From assembly GCF_031455095.1 (NCBI RefSeq), contig NZ_JAVDSB010000008.1, forward strand, positions 214,122-278,121: a DNA stretch of 64,000 nt, given 5' to 3'. The stretch is from Paenibacillus_E qinlingensis_A. Its GTDB lineage: Bacteria; Bacillota; Bacilli; Paenibacillales; NBRC-103111. The position numbers were made by a program, and so were the translations under genes. Positions within the stretch are counted from its first letter, which is position 1. Each line of letters begins with the position of its first letter. Under the pieces are notes generated by a model. It ran no database searches. It was not told where the DNA came from and saw only the letters and a program-made list of their open reading frames with translations. Below are positions 16,951 to 27,200 of this stretch, one piece after another.

Positions 16951-18009
16951 TCAAGACTCGTTCTCACCATGGATGTTAACGACGATTTTGCCAAAGTCAG
17001 GTCCATTCAGTTGCTGAATGAATGCTGACTTAGCGTCCTCAAAGGCAAAGCGCTGGCTTATAATGGGATGAATATCCTTTCGTTCGATGAAAATATTCAT
17101 TTCTTCAAACAACTGGCGCGAACCTACGCGTACGCCTTGGACGGTGATCGCTCCGAGAATGATAGGCATCGGATCTAATTTTCCTGCAGGCGGAACGATT
17201 CCTACCAAGTGGACTGTACCCTCGATTCTAGCAGCGAGAATCGACTGCTCCAACGTATTCGAACCTACCGTTTCCACCACATGGTCAACCCCGATATTCT
17301 CAGTCAAGTCGCGTACTGCTTTATGCCAATTCGGGTTTCTTCGATAGTTAATCACATGATCGGCCCCGGCTTCAACAGCTCTAGCGAGCTTTTCGTCGCT
17401 GGAGGAGGTGATGATTGTCTTTGCTCCGAGCGCTTTTGCAAACTGGAGTGCGAAGAGAGCAACCCCTCCGGTGCCGAGAATCAAAACCGTCTGCGAGGAG
17501 CGAATGCCCCGGACCGCATTCCAAGCCGTAACGGCCGCGCAAGGAAGCGTCGCACCTTCCTCGTAAGACAAGTTTTTCGGTAAGTGGACCAAACCCTCTT
17601 GGTTGAACACGCGATATTCCGTCAAATTACCGTCGAGTCCATGGCCAAGGGATGTGCTGGAATTAACCGCATGCGTAGGAATGGGACCGTAGAGCCAATC
17701 CTGAACGAGTGCGCCCGCAACGCGGTCGCCAGGTACGAAGCGATCCACGCGAGAACCTACGGCCACGACCTCCCCCGCTCCATCCGACAGCGGTATTGTT
17801 GGCCGGGGCAATTGAATCCCCTTGTCACCCGCAATGTAGAATGTGTCTTTGTAGTTGAGCGAAGCCGCGTGAAGCTTAACGAGGACTTCATAAGACGAAA
17901 TTTCGGGTACTTCTTCAGTGTTCATTTGGAGTCCATCCAGGGTAGGAGCCGTCAATCGGTATGCACGCATGTCGCGTCTCTCTTGACTCATTGGTTTTGT
18001 AGTTGTCAT
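16951..18009 (-). CDS. MDR-superfamily zinc-independent alcohol dehydrogenase/quinone oxidoreductase
   Basis: About 352 residues. N-terminal GroES-like domain (LHAASLNYKDTFYIAGDKG) and C-terminal NAD(P)-binding Rossmann domain (VLILGTGGVALFALQFAKAL). Catalytic-zinc cysteine and structural-zinc four-cysteine lobe of classical ADHs are absent, fitting the quinone-oxidoreductase branch. The first in-frame ATG is only 2 nt from GGAGG; the ATG three codons later is better spaced and corresponds to the start of the NmrA-like gene, whose leader is nearly identical. It lies downstream of the Old Yellow Enzyme gene in the same direction. Substrate unknown. Confidence 0.82.
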   Translation of the reverse strand: MTTTKPMSQERRDMRAYRLTAPTLDGLQMNTEEVPEISSYEVLVKLHAASLNYKDTFYIAGDKGIQLPRPTIPLSDGAGEVVAVGSRVDRFVPGDRVAGALVQDWLYGPIPTHAVNSSTSLGHGLDGNLTEYRVFNQEGLVHLPKNLSYEEGATLPCAAVTAWNAVRGIRSSQTVLILGTGGVALFALQFAKALGAKTIITSSSDEKLARAVEAGADHVINYRRNPNWHKAVRDLTENIGVDHVVETVGSNTLEQSILAARIEGTVHLVGIVPPAGKLDPMPIILGAITVQGVRVGSRQLFEEMNIFIERKDIHPIISQRFAFEDAKSAFIQQLNGPDFGKIVVNIHGENES

Positions 18010-18124
18010 TGTTCTCATATCCTCCTATTCTATTTGAGAGTAATCCGGAAACCTGAAACCTTATTCCTATTTGTTCAACTGTCTAGTTTTCTTGTATTGT
18101 TATCTACTCTGTCCCGTAAACCAG

Positions 18125-19219
18125 TTAAGTCAGCTTTGCAAAAACTTCCGCCGATACGGGTATAATGTCATTAAATCGTCCCTCACGAACTTTATTTACC
18201 CAAGCAGGATCGGCTAACAATGAGCGTCCCACTGCAATCAAATCGAATTCCTCCCGCTTGATTTGCTCGTTCAATGCATCGAGACGTTCTGAGGGGTTAC
18301 CGTCGTTCTCGGAGCCAAGAACGTCCACCTCAAGACCCACTGAACCAACAGAAATAGTTGGTTTCCCGGTCACTCTCTTGACCCATCCCGCCAAATTCAA
18401 TTGGGATCCCTCGAATTCCGGTACCCAGAATCGGCGAGTCGAGCAGTGAAAAATATCAACGCCTGCTTTCGCAAGCGGCGTCAGCCATTGTGCGAGCTGA
18501 TCCGGAGTATCCGCAAGTTTCGCATCGTAGTTGTCCGCTTTCCACTGCGAAATACGAAGTACGATCGGAAAGTCAGGTCCAACCGCTTCCCGGCAAGCCT
18601 GGATAACTGCCTCGGCAAATGCTGTGCCTGCCGTCAAGTCACAGCCATATCGGTCCGTGCGGCGGTTCGTCTTCTCCCAGAAAAACTGATCAATCAGATA
18701 ACCGTGAGCGCCATGAAGCTCTATCCCGTCGAACCCTAGCCGCTTCGCGTCGGCGGCTGCTTGCGCATAAGCATCGACAATGGAGGCAATTTCCGACTCG
18801 CTCAAAGCTTCCGACACTTGTTCACCTTGAAGGTTTAGTCCGGAAGGTCCCACCGGATTGGCATCAGAATCCGGAAAGTCACTCATTTTGCGGGCCATGC
18901 CCGCATGCCAAAGTTGAGGCATGATTTTGCCGCCTGCCGCATGCACCTCTTTTACAACCTGCGACCAACCGTTCAGTGCGTCTTCTCCGTAGAAATGCGG
19001 TATGTTATGGTCTGCAGCCGACGCGCGGTGATTGATGACTGTCCCTTCGGTAATAATCAGTCCGACCCCGCCCTCCACGCGACGGCGATAATAAGCGGCA
19101 ACGTCTGTGCCAGGAACTCCATTAGGAGAAAAGTTTCTTGTCATTGGTGCCATGACAATACGATTGGGTAAGTTCAAGTTCCTCAGTGATAGGGGACGAA
19201 ATAAATAGGGTTTGTCCAT
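18125..19219 (-). CDS. Old Yellow Enzyme-family NADH:flavin oxidoreductase
   Basis: About 364 residues, FMN-binding TIM barrel. Family motifs: LPNRIVMAPMTRNFS near residue 18, MPQLWHAGM, FDGIELHGAHGYLIDQFF with the His and Tyr substrate-anchoring region, and a C-terminal FDLIAVGRSLLADPAW phosphate-binding loop. It would reduce activated C=C bonds of enones or nitro compounds. The frame extends 16 codons upstream, but the ATG used has GGAGG 9 nt upstream. Gene order between the NmrA-like and MDR genes suggests a common reductive detoxification role (inference). Confidence 0.88.
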   Translation of the reverse strand: MDKPYLFRPLSLRNLNLPNRIVMAPMTRNFSPNGVPGTDVAAYYRRRVEGGVGLIITEGTVINHRASAADHNIPHFYGEDALNGWSQVVKEVHAAGGKIMPQLWHAGMARKMSDFPDSDANPVGPSGLNLQGEQVSEALSESEIASIVDAYAQAAADAKRLGFDGIELHGAHGYLIDQFFWEKTNRRTDRYGCDLTAGTAFAEAVIQACREAVGPDFPIVLRISQWKADNYDAKLADTPDQLAQWLTPLAKAGVDIFHCSTRRFWVPEFEGSQLNLAGWVKRVTGKPTISVGSVGLEVDVLGSENDGNPSERLDALNEQIKREEFDLIAVGRSLLADPAWVNKVREGRFNDIIPVSAEVFAKLT

Positions 19220-19318
19220 TGCATTTAACCTCCGATATGCTACATTTTGCTGAATACACAGAAACATGGGCTCGAAATTCGTTAGAATCGTTGTACCATC
19301 GATTAGAAATATTGATCT

Positions 19319-19375
19319 TCTTTATTACTCCGGAGTTCATCCAGGTTAGGGGCTGTCAATCTGTATGCACGTATG
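19319..19375 (-). pseudogene. Remnant of a second MDR dehydrogenase 5' end
   Basis: Directly after the NmrA-like stop codon, the minus strand encodes RAYRLTAPNLDEL, nearly the same as RAYRLTAPTLDGL at the start of the intact MDR gene, with about 50 nt of matching DNA. The expected start codon is ATA and the frame ends after about 20 codons. It is a truncated duplicate. Confidence 0.7.
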
Positions 19376-20245
19376 TCATGGTGTAAATGCAAGCATATCC
19401 TTAATTTTCAATGCCCCGCCTCGGGAAAGCCAAGTGTCGAAATTCATGAGGAACGGATACATCGCTTGCAAAGCCGGAATATCCGCTTGCCAGTCACTAT
19501 AGCGCACGATACCGTTATTGCCATCAATCGCCCTGTTGCTTGGCTTCGCATGACCTTCCAGCTTAACACCGGTCCAATGATTGATCGCGGATAAAATCTG
19601 CCCAAGGGTTAGCTCATCGCCAGCCAACTCAATCGCATGCCCAATAAATCGCTCCGGATGTTGGAATACAAGCGCGGCCATCGCCCCGATATCTTCCAAT
19701 GCAATAAGCTGTACCGCTTCGTCAGGAGGAATTTGAGCTAGTACCGAATAATTTCTTTTCGGTCCCCATGTGGCATCCGCAAAGTTCTCCATGAACATGG
19801 TCGGTCGCAAGAATGTGGCCGGGAGTCCGAGTTTTCGAATGTACTGCTCAACCTGCCACTTGATTTCCCAGTGCGGTATTCCAGTGTTACGATCGACGCT
19901 GCCCACCGACGCGAATACTACATGGTGAACGCCTGCTGCCAGCGCAGCGTCGGCGACATTGATGCCACGTTGGAGTTCGTTCTCCGCAAAGTCAGGTGGG
20001 AGTAAAGATGGCTGGATGCTATACACACCGTGAACATCTCTCATTGCCTCGTCAAGCGATTCGCGCTCATCCATATTTCCGACAATTAATTTGGCTCCGG
20101 CATTAGCCAACTGTTGCGCAGCGGGTGCATTCGGATTACGAACGAAGGCGCGCACCTGAAATCCTTTGCCGAGCAGATACCGTGCAGTTGCACCGCCTTG
20201 CTGCCCGGTCGCTCCGGTGACGAGAATGGTTTTAGAGTTTGTCAT
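19376..20245 (-). CDS. NmrA-like NAD(P)-binding protein
   Basis: A 289-residue atypical short-chain dehydrogenase. It has the NmrA/HSCARG glycine motif VTGATGQQGGATARYLL at residues 9-25 and a C-terminal substrate-like domain. Many family members bind NADP(H) as redox sensors and lack the catalytic Tyr-Lys pair; others are quinone reductases or azoreductase-like. GAGGAGG lies upstream of the ATG and the first GATATC-centred candidate operator overlaps that leader. It is divergent from the TetR gene, which probably represses it. Confidence 0.8.
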   Translation of the reverse strand: MTNSKTILVTGATGQQGGATARYLLGKGFQVRAFVRNPNAPAAQQLANAGAKLIVGNMDERESLDEAMRDVHGVYSIQPSLLPPDFAENELQRGINVADAALAAGVHHVVFASVGSVDRNTGIPHWEIKWQVEQYIRKLGLPATFLRPTMFMENFADATWGPKRNYSVLAQIPPDEAVQLIALEDIGAMAALVFQHPERFIGHAIELAGDELTLGQILSAINHWTGVKLEGHAKPSNRAIDGNNGIVRYSDWQADIPALQAMYPFLMNFDTWLSRGGALKIKDMLAFTP

Positions 20246-20350
20246 TGTTGTGATATCCTCCTCAATTTATTGCTAAAATGTACAAATTTAATCATTATTG
20301 TGATATCGTTTAACTCGGCTTACATTATTGCACATTGATGCGATATCGCA
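20243..20350. promoter_or_regulatory. Three GATATC-centred candidate TetR operators
   Basis: Related 15-bp sequences of the form CATTGTTGTGATATC occur at 20243-20257, 20293-20307 and 20333-20347. The third extends into the perfect 12-bp palindrome TGCGATATCGCA (20339-20350). The first overlaps the NmrA-like ribosome binding region, the third lies in the spacer of the candidate tetR promoter. Confidence 0.55.
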
Positions 20351-20364
20351 CATATGTGTATAAT
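20335..20364 (+). promoter_or_regulatory. Candidate promoter of the TetR gene
   Basis: TTGATG (20335-20340) and perfect TATAAT (20359-20364) with an 18-nt spacer that contains most of the palindrome TGCGATATCGCA, an arrangement expected of autorepression. Confidence 0.5.
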
Positions 20365-20472
20365 ATAGAATCAAATAATGCTATCTACAATAATCAAAAG
20401 AATGCGTTCTGTGCCCAATTGCACATGCCGCTTCATATTGTGCAATTAATATTAAGAAAGTTGGTATTAACT

Positions 20473-21021
20473 ATGATGCGAGTGATGGATAGAAGAATTC
20501 TCAAGTCTCAAGAAGCAATTAAAACCGCTTTTATTGACCTGATGTCTGAAAAGAATTTTAATGAAATTACGATCCAAGATATTTCCGATAGAGCAAATGT
20601 CGGTCGAAGAACAATTTATCATCATTATTTGGATAAGTTCGATCTACTGGATAAACTTATTGAAGAACATATAAATGAATTAAGGAAAATCTGTGAATCA
20701 TCATCAGATCTAGGTTTCATAGCATCAAATTTGATCATCTTCGAATACTTTGAACAATATTTTCTTTTCTTTTCTATCATGTTATCAAGCAGTGCATCAC
20801 CTACTTTCCGTAACCGTCTCCTCGAGTTTATAATTGAACAATTAAAAAATGACGTAGATATAACCCAAGGTATAAATAAAGGGTTAAATAAAGATGTGAT
20901 TCTAAAATTTTTCGGAACCGCTATCGTGGGATTAGTGGAATCGTATGTTACGAATGGAGTACCTGAATCACCTAAAGTGGTGGCAGAACAGGTGGGGATT
21001 CTATTAGAACGGAATCTATAG
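20473..21021 (+). CDS. TetR-family transcriptional regulator
   Basis: About 182 residues. The N-terminal TetR HTH has AIKTAFIDLMSEKNFNEITI, then IQDISDRANVGRRTIYHHYLDK. The remaining helical domain would bind the effector. The open frame reaches an ATG 46 codons further upstream, but that stretch has no TetR-like sequence and covers the promoter and palindrome, so the internal start is preferred. The ribosome binding site is weak. The gene is AT-rich compared with its neighbours. It is divergent from the NmrA-like gene, with shared operators between. Confidence 0.85.
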   Translation: MMRVMDRRILKSQEAIKTAFIDLMSEKNFNEITIQDISDRANVGRRTIYHHYLDKFDLLDKLIEEHINELRKICESSSDLGFIASNLIIFEYFEQYFLFFSIMLSSSASPTFRNRLLEFIIEQLKNDVDITQGINKGLNKDVILKFFGTAIVGLVESYVTNGVPESPKVVAEQVGILLERNL

Positions 21022-21063
21022 AAAAAGGAGATGCAGGCGTTAGACCAGTGTTATTAATAAAAA

Positions 21064-21085
21064 TATGTAGGAACATTTGTGTCGT
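21064..21085 (+). repeat. 22-bp repeat, right side of the redox cassette
   Basis: Exact inverted copy of 15659-15680. A GTTAGAC word lies on the inner side of both copies (about 21038 and 15707). The remainder of this intergenic region up to the terminator holds nothing else recognisable. Confidence 0.65.
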
Positions 21086-21206
21086 CAGATTATTAGCAAT
21101 AATTTGTACTGCATTAAAATACTGTAGTGTATTAAACCTTTCCATTGTAGTAACTAACAAGCCAGTCCTAACCGATCTAGAAACTCCTATTCATGCTAAA
21201 ATACGA

Positions 21207-21232
21207 AAAGACCGCCAGATATGGCGGTCTTT
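21207..21232 (-). terminator. Rho-independent terminator of the family-8 lyase gene
   Basis: AAAGACCGCCA (21207-21217) and TGGCGGTCTTT (21222-21232) form a perfect 11-bp stem with flanking T-rich sequence on the minus strand. Confidence 0.88.
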
Positions 21233-21241
21233 CTACGCTAA

Positions 21242-24200
21242 TTACTTATGATACATTCTATCCATCATCACAGCAGCTTCTGCTCTCGTCGCAAATCCTG
21301 CAGGATTCAAAAAGCCTCCACTCCCCTGAATCAGTCCTTCTTTCACCATGGCTGCCAAATCACTAACCGCATAGGCAGCTACCGTTGACTGATCTGTGAA
21401 TGCGTTCAAGTCAGCGCTAATAGCATCTGCACTAAGCTTTTTCACCACTCGTAGGGCTCTTGCCGCAATCACCATCATATCCTGTCTGGAAATCGTTTCA
21501 TTCGGATTAAACTTATTCTCGCCGCTGCCTTGCACGATTGCTAGCTTCTTCAACGTGGCCACAGCGTCATAATAGTAAGCATCCTTACTTACGTCATTGA
21601 AGTTTAATTTGAAGTTCGAATCTCCACGGGCTGACAGACTTAATGCTTTTACCAATAGTAAGGAGAAGTCTGCTCTGGAGATATTAGCCGCTGGAGTGAA
21701 CGTAACTTCGCTCGTTCCGTTAATAATCCCTTTGGACGCCATCACCTCGATGGCATCTTTAGCCCAGTCATACGCCAAGATATCGTCAAAGGTTTTGAAC
21801 ACATACGCTATAGCATACATGCTGAAGTGAGTCGTTGAAAAGCTAACCATCCCCGTTGCTGGATCGTATTTCCCATTAGGAACGGAAACTGCTTTACCAG
21901 CTCCGTCAATATACCACACGACCAGATGCTCAGGATTCTTGAGCTCCTCTGCCGTCGGCTTATACGGTAAGGATACTTTAACTGGAGCATCGGGGTTATT
22001 GTAGACAACTTGTTTGCCGTCTACGGTTACATGAAGTTCAATCACAGGCCGGTTACCGTTCTGTGCTTGCAGTGCTTCAGACAGCTTAGAAGGATCAACC
22101 ATAGCGATTGTTAAACCTACTTCTTTTGCGCCGACTGCATCGCTTTGTTCGAGCATGTTGGAAGATACGACTACGTTGCCTATAGCCGTATTTAGCGCAA
22201 GATGCTGAGCTGCTGTATCTGCCGTAAGTGCTTGAGCCGGCAACACAATCGTATAGCTTATTGCGCCTTCTACGATTGGCACTTCAATTGGAAGTACTTT
22301 GGTGCCGGCGGTATCCGCCGTTAGCTGTCCGAATCCATCCGCAATGACCTTACTTTCCACAATGACCTTCGCATCGCCTGTCTGGATGTCAAGCTGAGGC
22401 TTCAGAGTAGCATCCGTAGAAGGTGTTCCAGTTGCGGGTGGTGGAGTAGTCGAATCGGAATCAGAAGAATCGTTCTCTTCGGTTATCGCTGGAGCTGTAT
22501 ACGCCACTGGTAAGCTCACATGTGAGGTATGCCCCAAATTATCATAGGCAGCAATGGTGAATTGATACGTTCTTCCCGCTTCCAGAGGAGCATCAATAAT
22601 GAAAGTATCAAAGGTTCTGCCCACTTCTACCCCATCCCGGTACACGATGTAACCTACTTGACCGGTGTCAACTATTGCTGAGAGGACACTCACTTCTCTC
22701 TTCAAACTTGGCATAGCCATAGTAGCAACCGGTGTGCCTGTTGTTGCAGTCGTCACCATGTTGGATGCATCAGATACAGCAGTTCCTTTCACCGCTGCAA
22801 CCTTATAATAGTAAGTCTTCCCACTTTGGAGTCCTGTGTCGGTATAGGTCAATGCCGAACCAGCGTATACCATCTGATAGCCTTCGTTAGCGCTAGTGGA
22901 ACGGTACAGCTTGTAGCTCGAAGCTCCAGCAGAAGTACCCCACGTTAATTTGATACTTGAATTGGTGTTCTGACTCGCGGCTAATGCCGTTGGTGCAAAA
23001 GGCTTAAAGTACGCTTTGACATTGTCAAAGTCGAAGCTGCTCACATTGTCGACGGCCATTCTCACGCTGTAAACTGTGGATGTGACAGTAGATCTAAACG
23101 CTAATTGGCTCGCAGCCGCCGTAGCTGCATCATTTAAGAATAAATCGTATTTCTTCGTGTTTGTATTCATTACAACCTTTGTTTTATACCAGGTTCCATC
23201 GCTAACAACCGGAGAAACCGTTACCTTGGCGCTGGAATTGTAGGCAATAATTTGGCCTCCACTAAAATACACGTGAGCGGTTGCATTATTACTAGCATCT
23301 ATTACAACAGGTATATTCTTCCAGTTAGTATCTTTCGGTAACACACTCGTTTCTACCGTAACGATTCCTTGATATCCTTGTGCATCTCCGAATCTTCTCT
23401 CCGCACTCGTCGCGAGCTTGTTACCGCCCGTAACTCTTACTGCATGTCCTGGCGCAGCAGCATAGGTCGCTTCGACAACCGATACCGGTCTGCCGGTGTC
23501 TTCTACAATTGTCCAGCCCGCCGGATCTGCTCCGAGCGCATCGTTATCGAAATTATCGTCAACGAGCGTCTGCACGACACCAAACGTGGAAGATACGATA
23601 TTCGAATCTGGTGAAACGCCTTCATCGTTGACTGATATGACCTTGTAGTTATAGCTCGTCGTACCGTTCAGCCCTGAATCCACGTAGAACAGTGATGCCG
23701 TGCTGCCGATAAGCTCGAACAAATCGCTGCTCGCTGTGGATCTGTAGATCGAATAGCTGGCAGCATCCTTGCCGGCTTTCCAGTTTAGCTTGATGGTCGA
23801 GCCTGTAAAATCACTAGCGTACAGCTCCACCGGTGCTTTAGGGATGTCCGTCCCTGATGCATTCGTTGTTGCCGTTGTCAGCACGCTCGATTCTGCCGAG
23901 ACTGCACCGTTGCTTAACGTTACGATTTTGTAGAAATAGTTCGTTTTCGGCGTTAGACCGCTGTCCGTAAAGGTGGTACCGGAAGCTACCTCCGCCACTT
24001 GTGTGAAGCCAGCAGTTGGATTCTGGGAACGGTACAAGCGGTAGCCTGTAGCGCCTGTAACGGAATTCCATGTCAGCTTAATTCCTGTTCCAGTTCGTTC
24101 TGCTACCGCTAAGTTCGCAGGAGCAGCTGTAACATAAGATATCTTGATGTCATCTAAGGTCATGGCGCTGGTCGTACCTGCTAATCCAAATATGACCGTA

Positions 24201-27200
24201 TCCAGATTATTAACCGGACTTTCTCTGTAAGACCAATTGGAACCTAGCAGCTGATCATCTACATACATATCAAATTTTTTAGTTACTGTATTGATAACAG
24301 CTTTCAAACGATAGGCTCGATTAAATTCCATGGGATTCACCAAATCCACCTTGCTTGAGCCGCTGTATCCCCAAATTTTTCCGCTCTGCATGATGATGTT
24401 AACTGCTCTTTTACCCGCAACACTATCCCGAACATCAAGAACGGTTTTGTATTCCGCATTTGAGGCAGACACGGTTACTTCTGCCGTTACATAAGCTCCA
24501 GCAGGTACGCTAAATGTATGGCTAACAACAGGATCGCCTGTGCTTTCTTTTTTCATCACCACATTCGCACTTGTTGCCGAATCTTCCGTGACCGTAATCT
24601 CGCCGCCGACTGTTCCCGCTGGGACGGTCGCATTCCAGCCTCGTTGCCCGTTCAACTCGCCTCGAGTCATATCATCGAAGCTTTCATTAAGGGCATACGC
24701 CGGGATATTAAATAAAGTTGCAATCGGGGCCGAAACATCAGACATGCCCCCAGGATTTAATGCAGCGACTTTATAATAATAATTCGTCCCCTCTGCAATC
24801 CCTGAATCCGTGTAGGTCACTGCTGTGACGGATGGCCCCGTCAAAGACTCATATTCACCAGTCAACGTGGCAGACCGATAGAGTCGATATTCCGTAGCTC
24901 CTGGCACTTCATTCCATGCGAGTGTTATGCTATTTCCCGCAACATTCACGACTTTCAAGCCGGAAGGCGGAGCAGAAACTGTCCATCCGGATGTAACGGC
25001 TGAATAAGCGGACATGCCCTTGCTGTTCATCGCTGCTACTTTATAAAAATACTGGCTGCCGCTATTCAACTTCGTGTCCGTATAGCTTAGGGCCCCACTC
25101 GAAAGATCAGAAATTGAATAATAATCTCCGTCCTCTGAAGTGGAACGATACAGCCTGTAATCTGCGGAATCTGGAACGGCATCCCAGTTCACGTTCAAAC
25201 TACTAACCGTATTCCCATCAACCGTTAGCCCTGTAGGTGCGGAAGGCACTGTATTGGCTCGATCAACGCCATTCCACGTCAGCTTGACACTATTGGCGGA
25301 ATTTACTACTGCCGTCAAACCAGTAGGCGTATGAAGCGCTTGGTTGTTCCCCGGCAAACGGAATTTCACCTTGAAACTTTTTCCTAATGAGTTCTTGACA
25401 TTAACGGACAATTTCGCTTTTCCGTCAACGTGATTTAAGGAAACGCCTGGATCCAAATAAACGATATCGCCAAAATCTGTATCCAATACAAGATCAATCG
25501 TGCCCGTATTAGCCTTCGTTGGATCAGAGACGGACACTTCGATATCCTCTTCCGTCTTCTTGATCATGACGGAAGCCTTCTTATTACTTGTAATCTGATC
25601 TACAGTCGTCAAGCCATCATTCCAAAAATTTATTGCCGTGATGCCTAGCTTCTTTTCTTTAACAGCTTGTACATTCGGCGTATTGGCCAGCACTTCAATA
25701 TCAGGAAGATTAGCGTATTGCCCAACTTCTTCACTTGATTTACCAGGAAGTAGCACGTAATCATAGGTACCATTGGTAGGATTCGTACCGTGATCGAACC
25801 ATAGATTCATATAATTGCGTGTATACTCAGTTGCGTAATCAGAGCCTTGATAATATTGGTTCACACTCGACCATGTGTCTGTTCTCGACTCTCGCAAGCC
25901 ATGAATAGACGATGGCGTTGGGAAATAGTAGCCGATGTCCGAGCCTGGCACATTACCAGCCAGATGAATGCTATTCACTCCGTCCATGGTCTCGCTCCAG
26001 CCTAGTTCCGTTGGCTTCGTTGAGCCGTTCACCGTGAGTGCATTGTTCCCGCCGTCGTTCAGCTTGCGATTCTCAACAATCGTTTCCACGATCTTGTTAT
26101 CTGTGGACGTAATGCCAGCGCCAAGACTTACAATCTCATCATCAAACATGAACCACGATTTCTTCGCTTTGAGATTGTATCCATTGGCCGTATATTGCAT
26201 GCCTGTAGCCCCGTACAATCCATCTATCTCCGTGCCTCCAACCCAGTTATTGGGATTTTTGGCGTTGGGTGCAGCTGTGGTATTCTGATTGACCGTGGTA
26301 CCTGGCAAGCGGTAGCTATTAATGGTAGGCCAGAAGGAATCCTTGTATTGCTCCAGGTCGGAATTATATAGATACGTCATCCCGTCTCCGGTATGCCATC
26401 CTTTAAGATTCTCTTCATTAACGATTTCAAAATTACCGACTTTATCGGAGGACATGCTGATTCCGAAGACGTATCCCGGTCTATGGTGTACAGCTTTGGA
26501 CATATTGGGATATTGTTTATTTCCTATATATGCTGCTCTAGGTATAACTGAGGAATCGTTTACAATTTGTTTCGTCTGAATAATAATGATGATCGAGCTC
26601 AAATCTGCATATTTAGTAGGCGACGTAGACTCCAACATCCACTTTTTAACCATAGACTTAAAAGCTGCCCGATCCTCGACCGAAGGCGCGGAATAGGACA
26701 TCCTGACCACCGCCGCACCAAGAGCTCCCATGGAAGTAGCCCCGTTATCATCGCTGGCTTTTCTTGCAATATTTCTTCCTCTGACCATGTCGAACATGGA
26801 ATTGTTGTAAAAGAGAGGCTCGAAGGCATTATATATCCATTGATAAATATTGTTTACATCTGGATCTGTAATGTCCCAAGATGAGCCCGCTATAATATAC
26901 ATGACCTTGGTCAAATTATCGATAAGGTTAATTCCATATCCACCGTTATAAGCTATAAGTGCCGTATGCTGAAGAAATGAACCGTCATTATACATGCCTT
27001 CTCCGGAAGTAACATAATCGAATACCGAGCTTAACTGATCTCTACCCTCAATGATTTTCGCATTGTTCTTGACGATAATCCCGCTTGAGATTTTAATGTT
27101 GCAGGCCCACACACGATTGGCCCCTGTCAGTCCAGCACCCCACGTAAGAGCTTGATAGTCGATTACCGCATGCCAATTACTAATCTGCGTCGGTGTTAGA

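Noticed and set aside
20335..20472. N-terminal extension of the TetR protein
   Set aside because: The extra 46 codons cover the promoter and operator palindrome and have no family similarity.
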